The position numbers were made by a program, and so were the translations under genes. The notes beneath the pieces were generated by a model. The model was not told where the DNA came from and did not search any database. It saw only the letters and a list, made by a program, of their open reading frames with translations. Of a stretch of DNA of 64,000 nucleotides, positions 26,626 through 34,500 are shown one piece after another. Position 1 is the stretch's first letter, and each line of letters opens with the position of its first letter. This stretch comes from Alkalinema sp. FACHB-956 (GTDB lineage Bacteria > Cyanobacteriota > Cyanobacteriia > Leptolyngbyales > Leptolyngbyaceae). The stretch is taken from NCBI RefSeq assembly GCF_014697025.1, contig NZ_JACJRC010000015.1, positions 62,001-126,000 of the forward strand, read 5' to 3'.

Positions 26626-27966
26626 ATGATTATGAATATTAAAGATTTATTACTCTTGAATCCAGAGAGTCTTCTTTTAATCCGTGAAAATTTAGATGAC
26701 CTTAAACCAGAGGAGCAGCAGTCCTTACTAGAAAAAGTATACTCTCCTGGAGATTTGCAGCAACGGGTTGCAAATGTTCATTTTGTCCTAGTTCTTATGC
26801 ATGATGCATATCAAAAGAACAAGAAGGTTTTTCTAGAAGATATATTTTTTCCTTGGGTTGAAATACAGAATAAAACAAAGAAAAATAAATCTCGAATTTT
26901 TAATGAGCTTTCAAGACTAGATGAGTTTACTCAAGATAGCCTTGACGATGTTATTCATATTGCAAATATCTATAGAAATATTGTATCTGATTTGCTTGAT
27001 CCCTATCTAACCTTAATCGTATCTTGTTATCAATTGATTGAGGGAAGCTTTACCGATATCAATAATGCTAACCTTGGTCAGGCAGAGCGCAATAAATATG
27101 AATTTATCATATCAAGAATAAAACCAAAAAATAATGAGCTTCACCTTCTTTATGGTTATAACCCCTTAGTAAGGAATGCAATCTCTCACTTGGGTTCACA
27201 TGGGTTGTTGTACAAAAATGGAGTGATTACTTTTCGGAATATTCAAAGAGGTTCTACCCTTAAGGTACAAGCAGTTCGTTGGAGCACAAGAGAGTTTAAT
27301 CAGCATAACCTTTCATTACTAGAGTGTATTTTATCTATAGATATCGCTATTGAAATATTCGGGCTAGATATCTCAGATCTAGTGGCACAAGATAGTGAAA
27401 CAATGTTCAAGTTCATACTTCATGTCTTGTCAGGTGATCAAAGATCTGAGATAAGGCTGCATCAGTATGAGATATTTAATAAACTCAGAAATAGTAATCA
27501 GATCAGTGAAGAGGAGAAGCTTAATGTGCTTTCTAAGCTTCTATTTTATAACTGTGGAATACGAGATATGGAAATAAAACAGATTAGCTTTAATAACTCT
27601 CAAAAAGCAATTATATTAGGTATTCCAGTTGATTATATTGATGTAAATAATGACGAGCAGTTAATATCGAGATGTGCTGAGATACCTCGATATGCTATAT
27701 TAGCTCGTTCAATATTTAGTAATATGTATGATACGTTTCTAGTTGAGGAGAACGATGAAGTGTCTAAAGATACTAGGATTTCCGCTATTTTTCAAGGTCA
27801 ACTGCTTGACGAATATATTGATGAAAAGGCGGGTCTAGTTGATTTACTCCATAATTCAGCCTTTTTTCTGGCAGGCAACCGGATTGGTATAGGAGTTAAC
27901 TTTGATAACTTAGAACAACTGGAGTTGGAATCAATTCAAGATCCATTTCCTCGTAAGAGAAACTAG
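26626..27966 (+). CDS. AT-rich gene, HEPN-like protein with RNAISH motif
   Basis: The 446-residue protein is almost all helical. Arg183-Asn-Ala-Ile-Ser-His188, in PLVRNAISHLGSHG, fits the Rx4-6H active-site motif of HEPN ribonucleases, preceded by the helix FIISRIKPKNNELHLL. The rest has no family I recognise. The gene is visibly richer in A and T than its neighbours and carries rare-looking codons, which suggests recent transfer. It lies 19 bp behind the unknown gene and may form a three-gene unit with it and the acetyltransferase. HEPN proteins are common in toxin-antitoxin and phage-defence systems, so a defensive role is plausible but unproven. Confidence 0.55.
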   Translation: MIMNIKDLLLLNPESLLLIRENLDDLKPEEQQSLLEKVYSPGDLQQRVANVHFVLVLMHDAYQKNKKVFLEDIFFPWVEIQNKTKKNKSRIFNELSRLDEFTQDSLDDVIHIANIYRNIVSDLLDPYLTLIVSCYQLIEGSFTDINNANLGQAERNKYEFIISRIKPKNNELHLLYGYNPLVRNAISHLGSHGLLYKNGVITFRNIQRGSTLKVQAVRWSTREFNQHNLSLLECILSIDIAIEIFGLDISDLVAQDSETMFKFILHVLSGDQRSEIRLHQYEIFNKLRNSNQISEEEKLNVLSKLLFYNCGIRDMEIKQISFNNSQKAIILGIPVDYIDVNNDEQLISRCAEIPRYAILARSIFSNMYDTFLVEENDEVSKDTRISAIFQGQLLDEYIDEKAGLVDLLHNSAFFLAGNRIGIGVNFDNLEQLELESIQDPFPRKRN

Positions 27967-28077
27967 ATTAGAACTGAATTAACAGAAGCGGAAAACATTG
28001 CGCTAATTAGATTATGTTTTACTATAGTTTTTCATAAGTCCGCACCCTGAAAAAGCTCCCAGGATGCGAACAATTAA

Positions 28078-29586
28078 TTATTCCGGCTGCTTATAGAGAG
28101 GAAAGAGAAAGTGGCGCATTTCCATCTCTAGCTCTGGATTGTTGAAATCTCCAGCAGGAACCAACATTACCGGGTAATCCGGTTGCTTCAAATGCATCTT
28201 GATCGCAGAACTGGGAATCGCTTTAACCGCTTCTCCCAGATATTTAAGGTTGAATTGGATTTCCAATGTCATATCTGTAGGGATATGAGCACTGATTGTT
28301 TCATCACCCTTGCCAAATTCTCGTTCGATCGAAAGGTGAATTTGTTGGGTCGCTCCATCAAATCGAAACTGAATCCCTCTCTCCTTTTTGTCAGTCAGCA
28401 CCGACAGCCGCTCCAATGCCTTGAGCAATCCTGATTTCTCCAGCACCACTTCCCGATCAAAGCTGTAGCGTGCCAACAACTGCTCACAGTCCGGGTATTG
28501 CCCTTCAATGCACTGGCAGCTCAAAATAATATCTTGCCATGCAAAACTAGCGCGGGTTGCTTCCGCATCGTACAGCAGTTGAATCGAGTCAACCGAATCC
28601 GCTAGGTTACGAATCAGTTCCTTTAGTGCTTTGCCGGAAATCGGAAACTGAGTAGGTTCATCGGCTCCCGATCGCTTGCGCCGCTTTCTGCTAATGCCTT
28701 CTGTTGACAACTCTGCGATCGCCACTCGATGTCCATCTGTTGCAATGAATTTCAGGGCATTTTGCCCAATCTGAATATAAACGCCTGTCAAAATACGCTT
28801 GGTTTCATCTGTGCTAATCGCATACAGCACCCCTTTCAGTCCTTCTCTCAACACATTGGTCGGTAGGGAAACTGGAGCTGCTTTGAGTGTTGCAATGGGC
28901 GGAAAGTCCTCAGCCGGAATCCCTCGAATCTCATACTTCCCGTTGGTATCAGCCAGCGTAATTGAGCAAGTTTTAATTGCCTGCTCCTCTTCTGCCGCTG
29001 GCTTTGTGACCTGTGCCTGACTGTTGAGCGTAATGTTGCCTGTTGGAAACTGTTTGACCATACCTGAGAGCATCTCAACGGGTACCGTAATCTCACTGCC
29101 CAAAAGTACCTGTGCCTCAAAGCTTGCCTGCATCGTCATTGATAAGTCAGTTACAGTCAGATGAACCTGTTGAGCGTTCGCATCTGCCACTATCAACACA
29201 TTTGCCAGCACTGGATGGCTAGGTTTTGCTGGGGCAGCACAGCTTGCGATCGCCAGCGCATCATGAAACTGACTCTGCGAACAAATCACCTGCATCCCTG
29301 GTTCCATTGCAGATGTGTCCTTTGGCTGCGATCTAGCTGCCCGTTTTCTCGATGACTTCTTGGGCACAGGCTCTGCCGATACTTCAGGCTCAGCAGAATT
29401 TTCAGAATTTTCAGGCTCATCGACTGTTGCTTCCGCTTCACTCGCCTCTGATGGGTCGGCTGGTTGCTCTAAAGAAGCGAGTGTCTCAGGGACCCGCTGG
29501 GCGATCGTAGCTTCAGAAGTCGGTTGCTCAGTCTGCTTTTTTTGCTTTGCAGCCTTGTCCCTCGATCGTTGTAATGCTTGAGTCAT
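28078..29586 (-). CDS. dnaN: Beta sliding clamp with 97-residue N-terminal extension
   Basis: From Met98 (MQVICSQSQFHDALAIAS) the protein is a full three-domain DnaN: PVLANVLIVADA, the second-domain RILTGVYIQIGQNALKFIAT and DGHRVAIAEL, and the third-domain end near FLFPLYKQPE, where chromosomal DnaN usually ends close to MPVR or MPMR. Residues 1-97 are low-complexity, first basic, then Glu/Pro/Ser-rich, then basic (KKSSRKRAARSQ), and are absent from ordinary DnaN. The upstream spacer has two CTTAGGGAATA inverted repeats. As processivity ring it should serve polymerases with a QxxLL/F motif; candidates exist in this window. Confidence 0.88.
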   Translation of the reverse strand: MTQALQRSRDKAAKQKKQTEQPTSEATIAQRVPETLASLEQPADPSEASEAEATVDEPENSENSAEPEVSAEPVPKKSSRKRAARSQPKDTSAMEPGMQVICSQSQFHDALAIASCAAPAKPSHPVLANVLIVADANAQQVHLTVTDLSMTMQASFEAQVLLGSEITVPVEMLSGMVKQFPTGNITLNSQAQVTKPAAEEEQAIKTCSITLADTNGKYEIRGIPAEDFPPIATLKAAPVSLPTNVLREGLKGVLYAISTDETKRILTGVYIQIGQNALKFIATDGHRVAIAELSTEGISRKRRKRSGADEPTQFPISGKALKELIRNLADSVDSIQLLYDAEATRASFAWQDIILSCQCIEGQYPDCEQLLARYSFDREVVLEKSGLLKALERLSVLTDKKERGIQFRFDGATQQIHLSIEREFGKGDETISAHIPTDMTLEIQFNLKYLGEAVKAIPSSAIKMHLKQPDYPVMLVPAGDFNNPELEMEMRHFLFPLYKQPE

Positions 29587-29690
29587 GATCAGTGTCTCTG
29601 ATTGAATGGTCGTCGAAGGATGCCTGCGTTAGCAGAGAAAAAATGCCAAAGGCTCTATGGCTCCAGCTTCTTGGCAGATTGACTAAATTG

Positions 29691-29736
29691 CTTAGGGTAT
29701 AGTATGGAGCCGAAACGCCGTTAAGTATTCTCTAAG
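29691..29736. repeat. CTTAGGGAATA inverted repeat, copy 3 (imperfect)
   Basis: CTTAGGGTATA (29691-29701) faces TATTCTCTAAG (29726-29736) across 24 bp, about 105 bp upstream of dnaN. Confidence 0.65.
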
Positions 29737-29804
29737 TCACCAAAGTTGGTGGAAGCAACTCATCATGGGTGAATCCGATACGTGTCTTCTGGCAGTTGGG
29801 TTTA

Positions 29805-29850
29805 CTTAGGGAATACTTTGAGATGATTCTGTCCAAAATTATTCCCTAAG
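29805..29850. repeat. CTTAGGGAATA inverted repeat, copy 4 (perfect)
   Basis: CTTAGGGAATA (29805-29815) and TATTCCCTAAG (29840-29850) are perfect arms across 24 bp. The element ends 8 bp before the stop codon of the helicase gene at 29859, just as copy 2 touches the stop of the polymerase gene. Confidence 0.75.
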
Positions 29851-29858
29851 TAAAAGTC

Positions 29859-31232
29859 TTATGGCACAACTAGAATCCGCCGACGGGCACGGCTGGCTCC
29901 GACATACCATAAGCGATTGTGCTCCCTCACCTTTGCCAGCAGGTCTTTTGCCGTATCACCTCGCTCAGGGTTAAGCCGTTTGCTTAAATCCTGTCCATCA
30001 ACACCACATTCTAGAAACGTACTCCCCTGGCTATTATGAACCGTAATGGCAAAGCAATTTCGCACGTTGGCAAACTGTTCTAAATGGTGATAATAATCGC
30101 GCCATAGGAATGGATTACGTTTGGCGATCGCCATCAGCCGACGAGCTTCTATATCAAATCGGTTCTGCTCATCTTCATGCAGCGCATAAATTTGACGTGC
30201 AACACCATCATCCGTTGCAACCTTTAACCTCCAGGCTTTGTAATTACTGTAGCGATCTTCTGAAAACTCCTGAACCGTGAGTTCAGTTGAAGTGGAAAGG
30301 ATAATCGTTTTGCCATCCGGTGCCAAAACTGGATCGCGCGTGATCAAGCGTTCACCTGGAATAAACCGAGCGGCAGCCCTGCCATACAGATAATTGCGAA
30401 TCTGCTGGTTGTAGTAATCCACTTGAGCATTTGTCCAGCTTAGAATTCTGAAGCAATCAGGGTTCTGGGTAAACTCGTCAGAGATTTTCTTGAAGGCATA
30501 TTTGAGGAGCGATCGCCGCTTTACCAGCAACGAGCCGTTACTCTTATCTGGTAGATACTTTGCAAATGGCTCAAAGGGCGCTTTGCTCTTTGTCACTGCA
30601 TAACGGCAAGCGGTGATGAATTCCAACAGCGGACTGTCAGTGCCCTGGCGTACCACCTGAGTCAACACAGCTTTATTGGTGATGTTGAAAGCTGGCGATC
30701 GCCCTTCATTTACCGGGTTAAGCTGAGCCGGATCGCCCATTAGAATTATTTTCAGCGGGTGCCACGTTGATGTTCTTTTGGACGCTTCCTCAATCCAGTG
30801 CCAGAGTTGCTCTCCAATCATGGAACACTCGTCAATGAATACGACATCGAACAATCCAATATATGACGTTCCGGTTGGTGCCAACACTTTGTCGTTACCT
30901 CTGGAAACCATGCCCAGTCCCAGCAATTGATGAATCGTGAAGAAGTCTACGCCAGTCACCCCGTTTTCTAGCGCCATACGTTGCAACACACCAACAGCCT
31001 TATTGGTAGGTGCGGTCAGAACAACTCGTTTCCCTTGGCTGACTAGCACTTTCACCAACTGAAAAACGATCGTTGATTTTCCTGTACCAGCAAAGCCAAC
31101 TAAAAGAAACAGGGCAGCCGTAACAGCCGGTTGCAGGAACGCCCACATTGAATCCAGGGCTTTACGCTGTTGCTCAGTCAGTTGAAAGGGGAAAGAGCCA
31201 GCCGGGGAGGAAGCAGGAAGGGTTTGCATCAT
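29859..31232 (-). CDS. RecD/Dda-like SF1B DNA helicase
   Basis: The start MMQTLPASSPAG has GGAG at good spacing; an upstream frame start is less likely. The 457-residue protein has Walker A GFAGTGKS (46-53), LTAPTNKAVGVLQ (motif Ia), VVFIDECSMIGEQ (motif II), ILMGDPAQLNPV (motif III), FAITVHNSQGSTF (motif V) and WYVGASRARRRILVV (motif VI). This is the short RecD2/Dda type without RecBC partners; such enzymes are 5'-3' helicases. A near match to the LexA box is 118-131 bp upstream of its ATG. Likely role: replication restart or repair on the plasmid. Confidence 0.88.
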   Translation of the reverse strand: MMQTLPASSPAGSFPFQLTEQQRKALDSMWAFLQPAVTAALFLLVGFAGTGKSTIVFQLVKVLVSQGKRVVLTAPTNKAVGVLQRMALENGVTGVDFFTIHQLLGLGMVSRGNDKVLAPTGTSYIGLFDVVFIDECSMIGEQLWHWIEEASKRTSTWHPLKIILMGDPAQLNPVNEGRSPAFNITNKAVLTQVVRQGTDSPLLEFITACRYAVTKSKAPFEPFAKYLPDKSNGSLLVKRRSLLKYAFKKISDEFTQNPDCFRILSWTNAQVDYYNQQIRNYLYGRAAARFIPGERLITRDPVLAPDGKTIILSTSTELTVQEFSEDRYSNYKAWRLKVATDDGVARQIYALHEDEQNRFDIEARRLMAIAKRNPFLWRDYYHHLEQFANVRNCFAITVHNSQGSTFLECGVDGQDLSKRLNPERGDTAKDLLAKVREHNRLWYVGASRARRRILVVP

Positions 31233-31349
31233 TAGGACTCCGCTAATTTCATCCACAAATCGGCTCGGCACAGCGGTAGCTGTTTTTTTGGGTCTTCTCG
31301 AAATCAGCAAACCCAATTTCAGCAACCCAATTCAATTGAGTCCTGTTTT

Positions 31350-31363
31350 AGTACAAATGTTTA
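31350..31363. promoter_or_regulatory. LexA-box-like site upstream of the helicase gene
   Basis: AGTACAAATGTTTA differs from RGTACNNNDGTWCB at one fixed base (T for C). It stands upstream of the RecD/Dda-like gene and may put it in the same regulon as lexA. Confidence 0.45.
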
Positions 31364-31445
31364 TAAACTAAGCTGTAACAATCTGAGAACTGTGCCATCG
31401 CTCTACCTCCCACCCCTACGAAACCACTAGCCATGTGGTTACGCA

Positions 31446-31456
31446 CTTAGGGAACA
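31446..31456 (+). repeat. CTTAGGGAACA, single degenerate arm
   Basis: This 11-mer matches the left arm of the four inverted repeats at 9 of 11 bases. A right arm is not clear (TATTCTTGG at 31487 is weak). It lies upstream of the RHH-type gene. Confidence 0.35.
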
Positions 31457-31537
31457 ACTATATCCAGATGGACAGTTCTGGTCTATTATTCTTGGCAGTC
31501 CGTGGTAATTTCTTATATAAGATTAGTAACCGCAGCT

Positions 31538-31729
31538 ATGGAGACTCAAAAACCGAAACGGAAAGGGCGAGATCAGCTCTATGGAGAACTTAAGAAGCCG
31601 ACTATGATTGCACTCACTCCCACAGGAGTTGAAAAGCTGGATGAGTTAGCCGCTGCATTCTCTCTGTCTCGTTCCGAATTCATCGAGCGCATTGCTCGGG
31701 GAATGCTTTCCGTGCAAGGAATCGAGTAA
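31538..31729 (+). CDS. Small CopG/RHH-type DNA-binding protein
   Basis: From the ATG at 31538 (METQKPKRKGRDQ) the product has 63 residues. A basic N-terminus is followed by TMIALTPTGVEKLDELAAAF and SLSRSEFIERIARGML, which is one strand and two helices of the ribbon-helix-helix fold, as in small cyanobacterial plasmid copy or partition regulators. A -10-like TATAAG lies upstream (TTATATAAGATTAG). It precedes the probable initiator gene by about 280 bases. Copy-number control of that gene is a fair guess. Confidence 0.6.
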   Translation: METQKPKRKGRDQLYGELKKPTMIALTPTGVEKLDELAAAFSLSRSEFIERIARGMLSVQGIE

Positions 31730-31779
31730 TCACAAACCTATGGAGAGTGTAAAATCCAATGCCCTTTAAAGCTTGAAAA

Positions 31780-31960
31780 CACCAGGAAATCGTCTTGGCG
31801 GGTGAAGTCCTGGTGCCTTCGATGCTTCAGTTAAAACCAGAACGACCATATCAACGATATGCCCTTCCCGGTTGGATAGGTTGCGACCTGCCCATTAATG
31901 ACAGGTTAGCAAATTACTCGATCCTTGAAAAGGGCAGAGGTTCTTACCCCGTAAGAATCT
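31780..31960. ncRNA. Structured spacer upstream of probable initiator gene
   Basis: Four potential hairpins follow each other: CACCAGGA/TCCTGGTG (31780-31815), CATATC/GATATG (31847-31861), ACCTG/CAGGT with an 11-base loop (about 31889-31909) and TTCTTAC/GTAAGAA (31941-31957). This is unusual for a plain promoter region. It could be a structured leader or an antisense RNA controlling initiator synthesis. I cannot tell the strand and recognise no known RNA family. Confidence 0.4.
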
Positions 31961-32007
31961 AGGTTATGTCGTTTTGATTCCGTATAGTTCTTTTCAACGA
32001 TTGAGCC

Positions 32008-33540
32008 ATGATGCAACCCACACCCAGCGATCGCGAGGACAGCGCTCCCCTCCTCGAAGCCTCCACCCAGTTAGAATTAACTGAGGTAGAAGTTCTGCCC
32101 GCTCAGTCCACCCGGACTAAAATCCGCAAACCGCGCAACCTGCCTCGAACGGAACCACCGCTATTCACCACCAAGTCAATGGAGATGATTGCTAGTGGAG
32201 CACCTGTCATCAGTGCGACGCAGGCTTTTCTAAAGCCGCCAGATTGGAGCGAGTATGGGCAGGAGCGCCTTTACTTCCAAAAACACTTTGGCAAAGGACG
32301 CTACATCGAGTTCTACGTCCTAAACAAGCAGAAGCACCAGGCAGAGTCTATTTCTACGCAGGCAGAGCGTGAAATCCTGGAGCAGTACGGGGTAATGGCA
32401 GCTCGCCTCCATGCTGTCTTTGCTACCTATGCTTCATTGCAGTCTGAACCCTGGAAAGAGCCGTTTCATCTGCTCGGTACCGACCTGATCAAAACACTCA
32501 AGGTTCACAATAGCAACAAGTTCACCAAGTCACAGAAGCTCAAGGCAGTCGCTGACCTGGCGTGGGTTGTGGGAACTTTGGGTGCGGTCATCCACTGGTT
32601 TGAAGGCGACATGGATCTCTGCGTGCGGGAGCGAAGCTTGCTCTGGATCGTCAGCGTCCAGGAATACACCCAACCCAATGTCGATGGGGAATCCGAGGAA
32701 CTGCATGAGGTGGTGATCCGAGTGCAACCAGGACTCTGGACCCATAGCTTCTTGAACCGAGAGGGCGCACAACAGCGGAAAGCCCTGTATCAGTATGGAC
32801 TGATCCCCAAAGAAGTCTTTGATATCGATCCCCACCGGCGCAAAATGGCGACCAGCATGGCGCTGTATTTGATTCAGAATAGCCGTTCCCGCCCGAATGG
32901 AGTTTATACCGTTGAAAGTCTGCTGGAAAGTGTTTTGCCCAGCAGTGACATTGAGAAAGCATTGTCTGACCGCCGCTATGGGTGGAAATTAAAGGAATCG
33001 GTGGACAATGCCCTGCTCACCCTCAAAGACAATCTCAAGATTGATATCGACTTCGATGATGAAACCTATCCCCTCTGGCTAAGGCCGGTCTGGAGCCTAC
33101 CCGATGAAATCGCAGACCTGCCAACAAAAGAGCGAAACCAGCAACTTTTAGGGGCAAAGTGGCTACCGGATAGCTACATTTCCAAGCATTGGTTCCCGGC
33201 AAAACTCACCTTCCGGCTACCCGTGCAGATTCAAGAGTGTTTGGATGAACTTGAAACCAGACGAACAGAAAAGACCAGCCGAGCCTCCGCTGTCGCCAGT
33301 ACTACGCGGAACAAGTCTAACAGCAAAGTCAAGGGCACTACAGCTAAAGCACTACTGCCTGCGGCTGAACTGGATGGAAAGACAGTGAAAGCTGCCCGTC
33401 AAGCAAAAGGATGGACTCAAGCCCAGCTTGCTACCACGATCGGTAAGAGTGTCAGTTGGGTAAAGCTGGTCGAGAGCGATCGCCGTCGCGCCGTCGATGA
33501 GGATCAAAGCTTGCTACGTCAGGTTCTTGGCATCCAGTAA
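32008..33540 (+). CDS. Probable plasmid replication initiator with C-terminal HTH
   Basis: The 510-residue protein starts MMQPTPSDRED and has a disordered N-terminus to about residue 60. A long middle part (YFQKHFGKGRYIEFYVLNKQ, then AVADLAWVVGTLGAVIHWFE) belongs to no family I can name. A Ser/Lys/Thr linker near 430-450 leads into a typical helix-turn-helix of XRE type (KAARQAKGWTQAQLATTIGK, then VSWVKLVESDRR). Directly behind the gene is an array of 22-bp phased repeats and then the primase-helicase gene. Position makes a replication initiator or ParB-like origin-binding protein the best guess; sequence alone does not prove it. Confidence 0.55.
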   Translation: MMQPTPSDREDSAPLLEASTQLELTEVEVLPAQSTRTKIRKPRNLPRTEPPLFTTKSMEMIASGAPVISATQAFLKPPDWSEYGQERLYFQKHFGKGRYIEFYVLNKQKHQAESISTQAEREILEQYGVMAARLHAVFATYASLQSEPWKEPFHLLGTDLIKTLKVHNSNKFTKSQKLKAVADLAWVVGTLGAVIHWFEGDMDLCVRERSLLWIVSVQEYTQPNVDGESEELHEVVIRVQPGLWTHSFLNREGAQQRKALYQYGLIPKEVFDIDPHRRKMATSMALYLIQNSRSRPNGVYTVESLLESVLPSSDIEKALSDRRYGWKLKESVDNALLTLKDNLKIDIDFDDETYPLWLRPVWSLPDEIADLPTKERNQQLLGAKWLPDSYISKHWFPAKLTFRLPVQIQECLDELETRRTEKTSRASAVASTTRNKSNSKVKGTTAKALLPAAELDGKTVKAARQAKGWTQAQLATTIGKSVSWVKLVESDRRRAVDEDQSLLRQVLGIQ

Positions 33541-33565
33541 TTCAATTGAACTTGGTTACAAGATC

Positions 33566-34120
33566 TGTAACCCTACTGTAACTACTGATAAACATAGATT
33601 TTAATCTTATGTACTCCCCACTAAAGTCCCATAGTCGTGACATTAGTATCCCCTTACGGTGACTTGATTCGGCAGGAAGGGCGATCGCTTCTCCTTGTAA
33701 CCCTTTGTAACCATTGATATAAAAAGGTTTCAGCCAGATTGGTCGGCTTAAGCTTCCCCTTTTGATGACATCAATGCCCCCTAGTGGCGACTTGAGTACT
33801 ACTCAGACTAAGCCTTGGGAGAATTGGTTACAACCACATCTAGCGATACTCAAAAAAGAAATCCGCTAGATGCAGCAATAATGCAATTGAACTACACCAA
33901 ATACAGCAGGGCATTAAAACAATTCCACTAAATCTAGAAACCAAAACTTGCTGTTCTGATGTCCCTGTAACCTGATCGTAACTCCGCTGTAACCATTGCT
34001 ATAAAAGGCTTTTAGCCGCAATCACTGATAGTTACAGTCCCCTAATCGTGACATCAGTCTCCCCCACTCGTGACTTGCCAGTTAGCCTCAAGTCCCAAGC
34101 AGTTGTAACTCTCCTGTAAC
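33566..34120 (+). repeat. TGTAAC repeats spaced 10-11 bp
   Basis: TGTAAC starts at 33566, 33577, 33696, 33706, 33966, 33988, 34104 and 34115, and a CGTAAC variant at 33977. Within each cluster the spacing is 10 or 11 bp, one helical turn, so bound proteins would line up on one face. Inverted GTTACA copies occur at 33555, 33828, 34031 and 34152. Confidence 0.65.
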
Positions 34121-34262
34121 TAGCATCAGATCTAGATTCCAGATCATTTTAGTTACAAATCTGCGGTAATAAGCTCCTCTGGATGGGACTTTAATTTCCT
34201 ATTAGCGTGACTTTAGTCTCCCCTACAGATGACTTTACCTTCCTCTTACTGGGACTTTAAAT
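33637..34262 (+). repeat. Iteron-like repeats, 22-bp phase
   Basis: Ten copies of a GTGACWTNAGTNTCCCC-type repeat have their GAC cores at 33639, 33661, 33767, 33789, 34050, 34072, 34187, 34209, 34231 and 34253. Neighbours within each cluster are exactly 22 bp apart. Best copies are GTGACATCAGTCTCCCC (34048) and GTGACTTTAGTCTCCCC (34207). Such direct repeats phased at two helical turns are the hallmark of iteron origins. Confidence 0.7.
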
Positions 34263-34336
34263 TTTCAGAATGGTTATGGAGCAAGCTATTCCAGGATGGT
34301 TACACGTCTGATCAGATCAATAAGATCGATCAGCTT

Positions 34337-34369
34337 GTAACCCCCTGTTTTGTGGAAACAGGGGGTTAC
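34337..34369. other. 14-bp perfect hairpin near origin
   Basis: GTAACCCCCTGTTT and AAACAGGGGGTTAC form a 14-bp stem with a TGTGG loop, containing one TGTAAC. A short CTTT follows, so it could be a terminator, but a single-strand initiation or replication-control structure is also possible. Confidence 0.55.
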
Positions 34370-34500
34370 GCTTTAAACGCAAAAAGACAAAAACTCACCC
34401 GCCACCCCTGTTTTGCAATTTATCCCAGCGATCGTCTTTGGCTCGCCTAAGTGGATGAACACATTCACGACATCATTACCGATTTGATTAGTTGAACTAC

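Larger units (their letters stand above)
33541..34500. other. Probable replication origin region
   Basis: These 960 bases have no credible gene. They hold the iteron-like array, helix-phased TGTAAC repeats, AT-rich patches (TATAAAAAGG, TATAAAAGG) and a long hairpin near the right end. A larger duplication is visible: TGTAACCATTGATATAAAA near 33706 and TGTAACCATTGCTATAAAA near 33988, each followed by an iteron pair. A probable initiator gene lies to the left and primase-helicase and polymerase genes to the right, the usual arrangement of a plasmid origin. Confidence 0.65.

Noticed and set aside
31730..32007. Group I or II intron in the structured spacer.
   Set aside because: No catalytic core, domain V or intron-encoded protein can be recognised.
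33541..34500. CRISPR array in the repeat-rich region.
   Set aside because: Repeats are short, degenerate and phased at 10-11 or 22 bp, with no uniform spacers.
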